This document shows positions 19,775 to 32,096 of a stretch of 64,000 nt of DNA, one piece after another; the stretch's first letter is position 1, and each line of letters begins with the position of its first letter. This DNA comes from a bacterium (GTDB lineage Bacteria; Krumholzibacteriota; Krumholzibacteriia; LZORAL124-64-63). Position numbers and translations under genes: made by a program. The notes under the pieces are model-generated. The model was not told the DNA's origin. It saw only the letters and a list, made by a program, of their open reading frames with translations, and made no database searches. The stretch is from assembly GCA_016703265.1 (NCBI GenBank), contig JADJCK010000001.1, positions 788,586 through 852,585 of the forward strand, in the 5' to 3' direction.

Positions 19775-21082
19775 ATGCGCAAGAGGATCCTGACGCGGGC
19801 GACCGCCGCGCAGTTGCTGCCCCTGGCACTGCTGCTGGCCGCCGGTCTTGCCCACGCGTCCGGCTTCAGCATCTACGAAGCCGGTTCGCGGGCCACGGCG
19901 CTCGGCTGCGCCTTCACGGCGACTGCCGACGACGGCTCGGCACTCTTCTACAACGCCGCCGGCCTGTCCTTCCAGAACGGCCGCAGCATGGACCTGAACT
20001 TCGTGGGTGTGGCCCCGCAGTTCAAGTTCTCCGGGCACCTCTCCCAGGGCGACGCCCTGTCGACGGGCGAAGCCGCCGACCGCGTGTACCTGGTGCCGGG
20101 CGCCTACTACACCGCCAATCCCGGCGGCAAGGTGGCGTATGGCATCGGTGTCTACGCGCCGTTCGGCCTGGGCGTGGAGTGGAAGGACGGCGCCAACTGG
20201 GTCGGCCGCCGCATCAGCCACGACGTGGCCATCGAGACCATCTACGTGACGCCGGCGATCAGCTACATGGCCGCCGACGGGCTGGCGCTGGCGATCGGCG
20301 TGGACGTGGCCTCGCAGCACCTGAGCCTGAAGAAGTACACGCCGGAGCCGCAGTTCGGCACGAACGCCCTCGAGACCGAGATCGAGGGGCGCAGCAAGAT
20401 GAACCTGACGCCGTCGCTGGGCCTGATGTACCGGCCCACCTCCCAGTGGTCGTTCGGCGCGATGTACCACTTCGAGAAGACGATGGAATTCGAGGATCGC
20501 ACCGCCACGCTGACCAACGTGCAGGATCCCGGCGAGACCTGGGCTGCCGCGCTTCTCAGCGGGCTGGGCGGCAGCGAACAGCTGGTCTCCTCCGAGCTGA
20601 ACCTGCCTTCGATCATGTCGCTCGGCGTGGCCTACCAGGCCAGCGAACGGCTGCGGCTGGAAGGCAACTACGTGCGCTTCGGCTGGAGCGCCTTCGAGAA
20701 GCTGGCGCTCGACTTCAACACCGACGCCCTCGACCAGTCCATCTACTTCGGCTACGAGGATTCCTGGCAGGTCCGTTTCGGCGGCGAGTACTGGGCGAGC
20801 GACAGCGTGAGCCTGATGGCCGGTGACGTGCACGACAAGACGCCGCAGCCGCTGATCTCGGTCAGCCCGCTGCTGCCGGACAGCGACCGTAACGACTCCT
20901 CGTTCGGCGTGCGCTACCTGCACGGCAACTGGGACCTCAACGCCAGCTACATGGTGGTCGTGGGCGTCGAGCGCACGAACATCGAGAACGGCGAACCGCT
21001 CCGCCACACCACCGACTACCCGTTCGGTTCCTACAAATCACTGGCCAACCTGTTCGGGGTCGGCCTCCGCTACAACTTCTAG
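19775..21082 (+). CDS. OmpP1/FadL-family outer-membrane transport protein
   Basis: The start at 19775 follows GAGGAGA by four bases. The 435-residue protein has a signal peptide (LLPLALLLAAGLAHAS) and then the FadL hallmark start of the mature chain, GFSIYEAGSRATALGCAFTATADDGSALFYNAAGLS. This N-terminal segment folds into the barrel as the hatch or plug. Many alternating amphipathic strands follow, and the protein ends in an aromatic residue (GLRYNF), as outer-membrane barrels do. FadL proteins let long-chain fatty acids or other hydrophobic compounds diffuse through the outer membrane. Its stop codon overlaps the ribosome site of the SGNH lipoprotein, so the two form an operon. Confidence 0.92.
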   Translation: MRKRILTRATAAQLLPLALLLAAGLAHASGFSIYEAGSRATALGCAFTATADDGSALFYNAAGLSFQNGRSMDLNFVGVAPQFKFSGHLSQGDALSTGEAADRVYLVPGAYYTANPGGKVAYGIGVYAPFGLGVEWKDGANWVGRRISHDVAIETIYVTPAISYMAADGLALAIGVDVASQHLSLKKYTPEPQFGTNALETEIEGRSKMNLTPSLGLMYRPTSQWSFGAMYHFEKTMEFEDRTATLTNVQDPGETWAAALLSGLGGSEQLVSSELNLPSIMSLGVAYQASERLRLEGNYVRFGWSAFEKLALDFNTDALDQSIYFGYEDSWQVRFGGEYWASDSVSLMAGDVHDKTPQPLISVSPLLPDSDRNDSSFGVRYLHGNWDLNASYMVVVGVERTNIENGEPLRHTTDYPFGSYKSLANLFGVGLRYNF

Positions 21083-21094
21083 GAGGTGCAGGCA

Positions 21095-22567
21095 ATGAAG
21101 AACTTCAGACACATCACGAAGACGCTGCCCACCCTCCTGCTGGTGGGTGCACTGGTGGCGCTCGGCGGCTGTTCGCTGGAAGCGCCCGATGATCCCACGA
21201 ACCTGGTCAACGACCCCACGACCGAGGACGCGGGCGCGCGCTACGTGTCGGTGGGCAACAGCCTGACGGCCGGCTTCATGGACGGCGGGCTGATCCAGTC
21301 GGGGCAGATGTACAGCTACCCGCGGCTGGTCGCGAACGCGCTGGGCCTCAGCAGCACGCAGTTCACGCAGCCGTGGATCGCCTCGCCGGGCATCGGCGGG
21401 CTGAGCGGCGCCAACGTGACCGGCGTGCTCTTCTTCAACGGCACGAGCATCGCGGTGCTCGGCTCGACGCCCGCGGCGGACGTGCAGTCGGAACTGCTGC
21501 TGGCCGCCACGCAGCCGACGCAGTACCACAACCTGGGCGTGCCCGGCGCGGTGCTGCATGACGGCATGAACGCCTACTCTTCGGCGTCGAGCGCCAGCGG
21601 GGCCAACCCGTTCTTCGATTTCATCAACCGGGCGTCGCTGTTCGGCAACGACCCCGTGGCGGCGGGCTACCCCGGCCCGGGCGGACTCGTGCCCGTCACG
21701 TTCCAGTCCGCGTCGCAGTTCTACCAGGCCGTGGCCAAGGGCGGCGCCCTCACCACGCTCTGGCTGGGCAACAACGACGTGCTGGGGCCGGCCACGAGCG
21801 GCGAACCGGCTCCGGGTTTCGGCGACAACGGTTCGCTGGGTCACCAGGCGTTCACCGCCGACTACACGGCGCTGCTGGCGATGCTCGCCGGCGGCCTGGC
21901 GCAGCGCAACAACGGGCTGAAGCCGACGATCATCGTCGCCAACATCCCGAGCGTGACCAGCACCCCGTACTTCGTGCCGAAGGCCAATTTCGACGCCTAC
22001 GTCACCTCGCAGATCGGTCAGGTCTGGCCGGGCGGGTTCGAGGAAACCGGCGTTCTCTACGTGCGCTTCCCGGCCCTGTCCTGGATCGCCGCCAACAACC
22101 CGGCGACGCCCATCCCGGACGAGTACACGCTCGACGCCGGCGAGTATACGTCGGTGGCGACGGCAACCGGCGTGTTCAACGCGACTATTGCGGCGATCGC
22201 CGCCAGCGTCAATGCGTCCGGCACGGCCAACGTCGGACTGGTCGACGCCAACGCCCTGCTGGCCACCGGCACGACGGCCAACCAGCGCACGCACTTCCTG
22301 TTCCTGCGTGGCGCCGGCATGACCGTGGCCCAGGCTGCGGCGACGACGATCTTCTCGCTGGACGGCATCCATCCCAACAGCCACGGCTACGGGATCCTGG
22401 CCAATGCGTTCATCGACAAGATCAACGAGATCGACGGCACCGACCTGGACTATGTCGATCCCGCAGCTCTGCCCTGGGACCCGACCTACGGCCAGTCGGG
22501 CAAGGCGACCGGGCCACTGGGCCTGGATCCCGCCGCGGCCGAGGCCATGGACGCGATCTTCAGGTAG
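21095..22567 (+). CDS. SGNH/GDSL-type hydrolase lipoprotein
   Basis: AGGAGG eight bases upstream sets the ATG at 21095 (490 residues); a GTG nine bases earlier lies inside the ribosome site. The leader ends in a good lipobox, ALGGC with Cys26. SGNH blocks are visible: block I YVSVGNSLTAG with nucleophile Ser56, block III LWLGNNDV with the oxyanion Asn, and block V DGIHPNSHGYGI with the catalytic Asp and His. An extended insert separates blocks III and V. It probably hydrolyses esters of lipids at the cell envelope. The preceding FadL channel could import the released fatty acids (inference from context). A terminator follows at 22604. Confidence 0.88.
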   Translation: MKNFRHITKTLPTLLLVGALVALGGCSLEAPDDPTNLVNDPTTEDAGARYVSVGNSLTAGFMDGGLIQSGQMYSYPRLVANALGLSSTQFTQPWIASPGIGGLSGANVTGVLFFNGTSIAVLGSTPAADVQSELLLAATQPTQYHNLGVPGAVLHDGMNAYSSASSASGANPFFDFINRASLFGNDPVAAGYPGPGGLVPVTFQSASQFYQAVAKGGALTTLWLGNNDVLGPATSGEPAPGFGDNGSLGHQAFTADYTALLAMLAGGLAQRNNGLKPTIIVANIPSVTSTPYFVPKANFDAYVTSQIGQVWPGGFEETGVLYVRFPALSWIAANNPATPIPDEYTLDAGEYTSVATATGVFNATIAAIAASVNASGTANVGLVDANALLATGTTANQRTHFLFLRGAGMTVAQAAATTIFSLDGIHPNSHGYGILANAFIDKINEIDGTDLDYVDPAALPWDPTYGQSGKATGPLGLDPAAAEAMDAIFR

Positions 22568-22603
22568 GAGCCCCGGCGCGACCGGATGCGTCCGTTTCCG
22601 GGA

Positions 22604-22629
22604 AAGGGGGGAGCAATGGCTCCCCCCTT
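22604..22629 (+). terminator. Rho-independent terminator after the SGNH gene
   Basis: A perfect 11-bp stem AAGGGGGGAGC-AATG-GCTCCCCCCTT followed by CGTTTT. It ends the FadL-SGNH transcript 36 bases after the stop codon. Confidence 0.85.
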
Positions 22630-22797
22630 CGTTTTGCGCCGGAACCACCCGGGCTACAGATCCGCGCCGGCCTGCCGATTCCCATGGGTCGCCGCCGGGG
22701 CGTGAATTGCGGTGCCGAACCGCCCCCCGTGGTGTATCTTACGCGCGCGGACGGGATGGCGCCGGCCGCGCGAAACGCCGGGAAGGAAACACTCGAC

Positions 22798-23679
22798 ATG
22801 CGCTCGTACCGGACCATGAATGCCGGCCCCTTCGGGGGCATGGGCATGACCCCGGGCGTCAAGGCCCTGCTGATCGCGAACGTGGCCGTCTTCATCGTGC
22901 AGACGTTCATGCGCGACTATGTGGGCCGGCAGGTAGGTCCGATCACCGAGGCGTTCGGGTTCATCCCGGGGCGGGCCATCTTCGGGCTCGAGATCTGGCG
23001 CTTCGTCACCTACATGTTCCTGCACGGGGGCTTCGGCCACATCCTGTTCAACATGATCGGCCTGTGGATGTTCGGCGCGCAGATCGAGGCAGGCTGGGGC
23101 CGCGGTCCGTTCCTGCTCTACTACCTGATCTGCGGCCTGGGTGGCGCCGTGACGTACGGCCTGTTCAACGTGTTCGGCATGGAAGCCTTCACGCCGATGA
23201 TCGGCGCCTCGGGCGCGCTCTACGGCATCCTGCTGGCCTACGGCATGATGTTTCCCGAGGCCGTGATCCTGATCGGCCTGATCCTGCCGATGAAGGCCAA
23301 ATACGCCGTGGTGCTGTTCGGCCTGATCGAACTGCTGAGCACCATTGCCGACAACGGCAGCGGCGTAGCGCACTGGGCGCACCTCGGCGGCATGGGCGCC
23401 GGCTTCATCTTCCTGCGCCTGACCATCCCCTCCCTGCGCGCCGGCATGGGCCTGCGCCTGCCGGGACGACGCTTGTTCGGCAAGCGCAAGCTTCGCGTGG
23501 TCCGCCCCGAGACGCGCACGTCACAGGCCCCGCCCTCGAGCGGAAGACCAGCGGGCAGCCCGCCGCCGGCCGCGGACCGTTCGCAGGTGGACGCCATCCT
23601 CGACAAGATCTCGCGCGAGGGGCTGGATAGCCTTACCCCCCAGGAGCAGGAGATCCTGCGCCGGGCCGGGCGCCGTTGA
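22798..23679 (+). CDS. Rhomboid-family intramembrane serine protease
   Basis: The start MRSYRTMNAG at 22798 follows GGAAGGA by ten bases and gives 293 residues. Six transmembrane helices carry the rhomboid residues: the loop WR at 67-68, His81 and Asn85 in HILFNMIGLW, nucleophile Ser138 in GASGALYG and the catalytic histidine in AHWAHLGG (His195). The C-terminal 80 residues are soluble, basic and proline-rich, ending in a short acidic helix (LDSLTPQEQEILRRAGRR). Rhomboids cleave transmembrane helices of client proteins; the client here is unknown. It is 17 bases upstream of the methyltransferase and heads that three-gene unit. Confidence 0.92.
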   Translation: MRSYRTMNAGPFGGMGMTPGVKALLIANVAVFIVQTFMRDYVGRQVGPITEAFGFIPGRAIFGLEIWRFVTYMFLHGGFGHILFNMIGLWMFGAQIEAGWGRGPFLLYYLICGLGGAVTYGLFNVFGMEAFTPMIGASGALYGILLAYGMMFPEAVILIGLILPMKAKYAVVLFGLIELLSTIADNGSGVAHWAHLGGMGAGFIFLRLTIPSLRAGMGLRLPGRRLFGKRKLRVVRPETRTSQAPPSSGRPAGSPPPAADRSQVDAILDKISREGLDSLTPQEQEILRRAGRR

Positions 23680-23695
23680 CGGCCGGAGGAAGCCA

Positions 23696-24442
23696 GTGAA
23701 GCACCACCTGCTCAGGGCCCTGATGCCGTTCGGGGTCTACCCGCACATCAACTTCACCTACAGCCCTTTCAAGATCCTCGAGTACGAGGCCATGCTGGAC
23801 TGGCTGCCGCCGGCGGGAAGCGGCACGGCGCTGGACATCGGCTGTGGTGACGGGCTGCAAACGATGCTGCTCGGGCGCCGATTCGCGCGCACTTGCGGCA
23901 TCGACGTCAACGAGCGGTTCATCGGGATCGCCCGCGCCCATGCCCGTGCCTACGGGCGGCGCGCGAACCTCGAGTTCTTCGCGCAGCCGCTCGAGGCGAT
24001 CGGCTTCGCGCCGGACACGTTCGACGTTGTGCTCAGCGTCTGCGTGCTGGAGCATATTCCGAACCACGAGGAAGTGCTGCGCGAGTGCCTGCGCATCATG
24101 AAGCCCGGCGCGCGCATCGTCTTCTCGGTGGACACGTTGCAGACCATCGACGACCCGGCGCTGGTGGAGAGCCACCGCAGGCAGCACCATGTGGTGCGCT
24201 ACTTCCGCGAGGACACGCTGCGCGAACTGCTCGAGCGCACGGGCTTCGTGAACCTGGAGTTCAAGCCGCTGTTCCGCAGTGAGATGGCGCCCGGGCTGTT
24301 CACCGAGGGCATTCGCGAAGGCTTCAATTTCGGGCGCCTGCGCGCGCCGCGCCTGGCGGCGGAACTGCGCCGTGCCGAGGCCGCGATGCCGGCGAATTCG
24401 CCCGGCACCTTCCTGCTCGCCCGGGGCGAGCGGCCGCGGTGA
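23696..24442 (+). CDS. Class I SAM-dependent methyltransferase
   Basis: This 248-residue protein uses a GTG start preceded by GGAGGAAG. Motif I ALDIGCGDGLQTMLLG and the acidic end of strand 2 (CGIDVNERFIGIAR) bind S-adenosylmethionine. Motif post-I to IV is FDVVLSVCVLEHIPNHEE, the Methyltransf_11/UbiE-like pattern. The substrate is unknown. Its neighbour is a family 2 glycosyltransferase with a 4-base overlap (GTGA), so methylation of a sugar or polysaccharide intermediate is a reasonable guess. Confidence 0.85.
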   Translation: MKHHLLRALMPFGVYPHINFTYSPFKILEYEAMLDWLPPAGSGTALDIGCGDGLQTMLLGRRFARTCGIDVNERFIGIARAHARAYGRRANLEFFAQPLEAIGFAPDTFDVVLSVCVLEHIPNHEEVLRECLRIMKPGARIVFSVDTLQTIDDPALVESHRRQHHVVRYFREDTLRELLERTGFVNLEFKPLFRSEMAPGLFTEGIREGFNFGRLRAPRLAAELRRAEAAMPANSPGTFLLARGERPR

Positions 24443-25479
24443 CGCACGACCCCCATCTCCCCCGCCCGGAAACGGCCGACGTGCCGGGTGCATCCGGTGC
24501 ATCCAGTGCGTCTGGCGCCGACGCCGCAACTGACCTCAGTATCGTCATCGTCAACTGGAACACGGCGCCCCTGCTGCGCGACTGCCTGGACTCGCTGCCC
24601 GCCGCCTGCGAAGGGCTGACGCACGAGGTGCTGGTGGTCGACAACGCCTCGCGCGACGGCTCGGCGGACCTGGTCAGGACCGCCTTTCCCGGCGTCACCC
24701 TGCTCGAGGCCGGCGCCAACCGCGGCTTTGCCGGCGGCAATAACCTGGCCCTGCCGCGGTGCCGCGGCGCGTTCGTGCTGCTGCTGAACCCGGACACGGT
24801 CTGCCCGCCCGGCGCGCTGGCCAGGCTGGTCGGCTTCGCGCGCGACCAAGAGCGCCTCGGCGCCGTGGGTCCCCTCCTGACCGACGCCGAAGGCACGCCG
24901 ACGATCACCTGGGGCTGGTTTCCGGCGCCTCGCCACCACTGGCTCGGTTTTGTCGACCCGGCGCGCCGGCTGCGCGGCCCCTTCTGGGGCGAACGCGTGG
25001 TGCACGTGCCTGCCCGCAGCGAACCGTCGCGCGAAGTGGACTACGTGGCCGGCGCCTGCCTGCTGATGCCCCGCGCGGCCCTGGACGCAGTGGGCCCGCT
25101 GGACGAGCGGTTCTTCCTCTACTTCGAGGAGACCGACTGGTGCCTCCGGGCGCGGGCGGCCGGGCTGGCGGTGTGGTACTGCGCCGACAGCGAGGTCGTG
25201 CACCTGGAGGGACGCGCCGCGGCGACGGTCAGCGACTTCAGCCTGCGGCAGTTCCAGCTCAGCTACCGGCTGTTCGTGCGCAAGCACCACGGGGCGGCGA
25301 GGGAGTTCGAGACGCGCCTGGCCCAGTTCTGCGAGTATGGGCTGAAGAGCCTGCTGCGCCGGCTGGCGGCGCTGCGCGGCGGGCCGGCAGCAACGACGAA
25401 CCGGGCGCTGTCCCGCCAGTACGGTGACCGCGCCCGGTTGCAGTTGGTCTCGCGCCTCGACCCGCGCCCACCCGCGTGA
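24439..25479 (+). CDS. Family 2 glycosyltransferase
   Basis: The GTG start overlaps the methyltransferase stop by four bases. The 346-residue protein is a GT-A enzyme: LSIVIVNWNTAPLLRDCLDSL, VVDNASRDGSADLV for nucleotide-sugar binding, then FVLLLNPDTVCPPGAL with the DxD-equivalent. LDERFFLYFEETDWCLRARAAG is the acceptor/ED segment characteristic of WcaE/rhamnosyltransferase-like family members. The first 30 residues are a non-conserved Ser/Ala-rich extension. It probably acts at the inner membrane on cell-surface polysaccharide. It ends 16 bases from the convergent RNase E/G gene. Confidence 0.9.
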   Translation: MTHDPHLPRPETADVPGASGASSASGADAATDLSIVIVNWNTAPLLRDCLDSLPAACEGLTHEVLVVDNASRDGSADLVRTAFPGVTLLEAGANRGFAGGNNLALPRCRGAFVLLLNPDTVCPPGALARLVGFARDQERLGAVGPLLTDAEGTPTITWGWFPAPRHHWLGFVDPARRLRGPFWGERVVHVPARSEPSREVDYVAGACLLMPRAALDAVGPLDERFFLYFEETDWCLRARAAGLAVWYCADSEVVHLEGRAAATVSDFSLRQFQLSYRLFVRKHHGAAREFETRLAQFCEYGLKSLLRRLAALRGGPAATTNRALSRQYGDRARLQLVSRLDPRPPA

Positions 25480-25495
25480 GCATGTCAGCGGCAGG

Positions 25496-27061
25496 CTAGC
25501 GCCCGCCCCGCGCCTTCTTCTCGAATTCCGCGATCAGGTCCTTGCCCGACGTCAGGCTGACGATGCGGAACTCCTCCACGTGCAGCGTGGCATCGTCCAG
25601 GACGTTGAGCTCGAGGTCGAATGCGCGCGACAGCTCGCGGAACTGCTCGGGACGTTCCTCGAGCAGGTAGAGCGCCAGCACCGGGTTGGCCTGGATCTGC
25701 AGGCGCGACTCGTGCGTGACCACGGCGATGCGCTGGATGAGCCGCTCGATGCGGTTGCTCATCGTCTCCATCGAGAGGACCTTGCCGGTGCCCGTGCAGT
25801 ACGGGCAGTCGTCCGACAGCTGCGAGAGCAGCGATGGCCGCACGCGCTGCCGGCTCATCTCGACCAGGCCCAGGCCGCTGACCTGGAACACCTTGTGGCG
25901 CGCGCGGTCGCGGTGCAGGTGCAGGCGGAGCTCGTTGAAGACGCGCTTCTTGTTGCTCTCGCTCTCCATGTCGATGAAGTCGATGACGATGATGCCGCCG
26001 ACATCGCGCAGCCGCAGCTGGCGCGCCACCTCGCGCGCGGCCAGCATGTTCGTCTGCAGGATGGTGTCTTCCTGGTTGCGCTTGCCGACGAAGCGACCGG
26101 TGTTGACGTCGATCGACACCAGCGCTTCGGTCTGCTCGATGATCAGGTAGCCGCCCTTCTTCATCCAGACGCGCTTGTCGAGCGTGTTCTTGATCTCGGC
26201 TTCGATCTCGAACTGGTCGAAAATGGGCAGGTCGCCCTTGTATTCCTCGATGCGGCCGCGCAGCTCGGGCGCGAACATCTTGACGTAGTTGACCAGGCGC
26301 ACGAAGTCGTCGTGGTCGTCGATCACCAGGCGGGCGGTGTCTTCCTTGAAGATGTCGCGGATCAGGGCCACGACCATGCCCACGTCCTCGTGGACCAGGG
26401 CCGGCGCCTGCACTTCCTGTCCGGAGCGGTAGAGCTTGTCGAACAGGCTGCTGAGGTAGTCGACGTCCTGCTTGATGCCCTCTTCGGTGACGGCGGTCGC
26501 CGCGGTGCGGATGATGAAGGCGCCCTCGGCCGGGCGGTGGGACTGCAGGAGCTGCTTGAGCCGCACCCGTTCGCGGCGGTCCTCGATCTTCCGCGAGACG
26601 CCGATGTGGCGCCCCTTGGGCATCATCACCAGGTAGCGGCCCGGCAGGCTGATGTCGGCCGTCAGGCGGGGTCCCTTGGTGCTGATGGGTTCCTTGGTGA
26701 CCTGCACGAGGATCTGGTCGCCGACCTTCAGGACGTTGCCGATGTCCGGCACGTGGCGCTGTCGACGGCGACCCGGCGGACCGCCGCGGCCTCCGGGAGC
26801 CGGCGCGGGCGCCGGCGCCTCCTCGTCGCTGTCGTCATGCTCGAGGTCCGAGGCGTGCAGGAATCCCGCGCGCTCGAGCCCGATATCGACGAAAGCGGCC
26901 TGCAGGCCGGGCTTGACCGAGGTGACCTTGCCCTTGTAGACGTTGCCGACAATGCGCTTGGCGTCCGCTCCCTCGACCAGGAGCTCCACGAGTTCGCCGT
27001 CTTCGAGCATGGCGATACGGATCTCGTGGGGGGACGAGTTGATGATGATTTCTTTTCGCAT
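25496..27061 (-). CDS. rng: Ribonuclease E/G family endoribonuclease
   Basis: This 521-residue protein starts MRKEIIINSSPHEIRIAMLEDG, the usual RNase G/E opening. The S1 RNA-binding domain (about 35-130, GNVYKGKVTSVKPGLQAAFVDIG) is interrupted by an acidic and Gly/Pro-rich insert. The DNase I-like catalytic part holds the metal aspartates in VSIDVNTGR and VIDFIDM. The Zn-link CPYC lies in DCPYCTGTGKV. The length fits RNase G and lacks the long C-terminal scaffold of RNase E. It processes rRNA and mRNA. It is the last gene of a run that begins with purL, 27 bases after the radical SAM gene. Confidence 0.94.
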   Translation of the reverse strand: MRKEIIINSSPHEIRIAMLEDGELVELLVEGADAKRIVGNVYKGKVTSVKPGLQAAFVDIGLERAGFLHASDLEHDDSDEEAPAPAPAPGGRGGPPGRRRQRHVPDIGNVLKVGDQILVQVTKEPISTKGPRLTADISLPGRYLVMMPKGRHIGVSRKIEDRRERVRLKQLLQSHRPAEGAFIIRTAATAVTEEGIKQDVDYLSSLFDKLYRSGQEVQAPALVHEDVGMVVALIRDIFKEDTARLVIDDHDDFVRLVNYVKMFAPELRGRIEEYKGDLPIFDQFEIEAEIKNTLDKRVWMKKGGYLIIEQTEALVSIDVNTGRFVGKRNQEDTILQTNMLAAREVARQLRLRDVGGIIVIDFIDMESESNKKRVFNELRLHLHRDRARHKVFQVSGLGLVEMSRQRVRPSLLSQLSDDCPYCTGTGKVLSMETMSNRIERLIQRIAVVTHESRLQIQANPVLALYLLEERPEQFRELSRAFDLELNVLDDATLHVEEFRIVSLTSGKDLIAEFEKKARGGR

Positions 27062-27088
27062 AGAACCTGCCAGCGGCGGGCAGGGCGA

Positions 27089-29930
<2,842 letters not shown>

Positions 29931-29941
<11 letters not shown>

Positions 29942-31376
29942 CCGTCGGCGGCATCGGTTTGACGGGTATACGCACGCCGGCCGCGCGCTCCAGGAGGTCG
30001 CGCCCGGGCTCTTCGCCGAACGAGACCGGGTAGTTGCCGGAGAAACACGCGTCGCAGTGGTTGCCCTTGTCACCGGCCGCTTCGCGCAGGCCTTCAAGCG
30101 ACAGGTAGGCCAGCGAGTCCACGCGCAGGTACACCCTGGTCTCCTCGACCGAGTGGCTGGCTGCGATCAGTTCGTTGCGCACCGGCGTATCGATGCCGTA
30201 ATAGCAGGGATTGGTCACCGGCGGCGAGGCGATGCGCAGGTGCACCTCGGCCGCGCCGGCACCGCGCATGAGCTTGACCAGCTTTCGCATCGTCGTGCCG
30301 CGCACGATCGAGTCGTCGATCATCACCACGCGCTTGCCGGCGACGACCTCGGCCACGGGGTTGAACTTGATGCGCACCGACATGTCGCGGACCTTCTGCG
30401 CCGGCGAGATGAACGTGCGGCCGACGTAGTGGTTGCGGATCAGCGCCATCTCGTAGGGAATGCCGGTGGCCCGCGAGTATCCGAGCGCCGCGGTGTTGCT
30501 GCTGTCGGGCACGGCGCAGACGAGATCGGCCACAGCAGGCGCCTCGCGACCAAGGATCTCGCCGCTGCGTCGGCGCGCCGATTCGACATGGCGGCCGAAG
30601 ACGATGCTGTCCGGCCGCGAGAAATAGACGAGTTCGAAGATACAGCGACGTTCCGGCGCCGTGACGGACAGCTTGCGGCTGCTCAGTTCGCCGTCGCCGA
30701 GCACCACCATCTCGCCGGGCTCGATGTCACGCAGGTAGCGCGCGCCGATCATGTCGAAGGCGCAGCTTTCGCTGGCCACGACGTAGCTGTCACGGTAGCG
30801 GCCCAGGCACAGCGGCCGGAACCCGTGCGGGTCGCGCACGGCGATCAGGCGGTCCCGCGTCAGCACGACCATGCTGTAGGCACCCTTGACGCGCGGCAGC
30901 ACGTCGAGCAGTGCGTCCTCGACGTGTTCAGAAGGGTGCCGGGCCAGCAGGTGCAGGATCACTTCGGTGTCGCTGGTGGTCGAGAAGATCGAGCCCTGCA
31001 GTTCCATCTCCCGGCGCAATTCGTGCGCATTGACCAGGTTCCCGTTGTGCGCCAGGCTCACCGTCCCGCGGTGGGTCGCGGCCTGGAACGGCTGGGCATT
31101 CAGCAGGTGGCTGCTGCCCGAGGTGCTGTAGCGCACGTGACCGATGGCCCAGGCGCCGGTCAGCGTGCGGGTCGTCGTTTCGTCGAAGACGTCGGCCACG
31201 AGCCCCATGCGCTTGTGCGTCAACAGGCGGTGTCCGTCGGCCACGGTGATGCCGGCGCTCTCCTGGCCACGGTGCTGCAGCGCGTGCAACGCCAGCGAAG
31301 CCAGCTCGGCTGCGCCGTCGACGGCAGCAATGCCGACCACGCCGCATTCCTCGCGCCAATGCCTGCCCGTGTTCAT
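29931..31376 (-). CDS. purF: Amidophosphoribosyltransferase
   Basis: This 481-residue enzyme makes the first committed purine step, PRPP plus glutamine to phosphoribosylamine. After a short propeptide (MNTGRHWREE) Cys11 of ECGVVGIAA becomes the N-terminal nucleophile of the glutaminase domain. The PRPP loop is VVMIDDSIVRGTTMRKL. GNHCDACFSGNYPVSF near the C-terminus matches the iron-sulfur cysteines of the Bacillus-type enzyme. It sits between an unknown gene (58 bases upstream) and the radical SAM gene in the purL-to-rng run. Confidence 0.96.
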
Positions 31377-31434
31377 CGCGCCTCCCGGCCTGCGGCCCCT
31401 CGACCGTGAATTCGTACGTGTCGCCGACCGTCCA

Positions 31435-32046
31435 TCAGCAGCCGCTGGCGGCCGCGCAGGCGACCAGCCAGCATTCCATGTGCGGATTGACGAGCAGTCC
31501 CTCGTGTCCGCTGCGCGCCACGGCCAGCGTGTCGCCCACGGTTCGTGCGGTATCGCCCTCGCCGCGGATGACGAGCCGCCACAGCGTGCCGCTCACGACG
31601 CCGCCGGTCTGATCTGCCGTCTGGCCGCGCGCCCAGGCCGCAACGTCGTACGCCGTGTACCCGGTCGGCGCCGGCCCGCCCAGCAGGTCATCGAACAAGC
31701 CTGCCGCTGCGGCACCGCTGACGCCGACGGCCCGGCCCGGCCATCCGGCGGGCAGCGGCCCCCCGGCGCCCTCGTTCCAGGCGAAATCCGATTCCAGTTC
31801 GAAGTGCCCGAAACGATGCTTGTTCGGATTGTAGTAGCGCCCGGTGCCGAGCAGCATCGCCAGGGTCGGCACGCCGGCGGCCCCAACGGACACGCCACCT
31901 CCGAACACATGGAACTCGCAACGGCGCAGGTCGGCCAGCCGGTCACCGCCGGCAAGGCGGTCACACATCACGCGGCGCGCCGTTGCCGCATGCAGGTCCA
32001 CGCCCTTGTGGCTGGTCAACAGTGTCTGCGCGAGTTCGGCCGGCAT
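31435..32046 (-). CDS. Conserved-looking protein of unknown function between purL and purF
   Basis: This 203-residue soluble protein (MPAELAQTLLTSHKGVDLHAAT) begins 50 bases after purL and ends 58 bases before purF, in the same direction. Two segments look functionally constrained: FHVFGGGVSVGAAGVPTLAMLLGTGRYYNPNKHRFGHF and the C-terminal LLVNPHMECWLV. They are rich in Gly, Asn, His, Tyr and Phe, as in a ligand or metal pocket. I see no signal peptide, no membrane helix and no match to PurS, PurO or PurN. The position suggests a role in purine synthesis or its control, but I cannot assign one. The start could also be the in-frame methionine at about residue 28. Confidence 0.65.
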   Translation of the reverse strand: MPAELAQTLLTSHKGVDLHAATARRVMCDRLAGGDRLADLRRCEFHVFGGGVSVGAAGVPTLAMLLGTGRYYNPNKHRFGHFELESDFAWNEGAGGPLPAGWPGRAVGVSGAAAAGLFDDLLGGPAPTGYTAYDVAAWARGQTADQTGGVVSGTLWRLVIRGEGDTARTVGDTLAVARSGHEGLLVNPHMECWLVACAAASGC

Positions 32047-32096
32047 GTGCCCCCCTGCGATGCGATGTTGATGTCCTCGTTCTTCACCCGGCCCTG

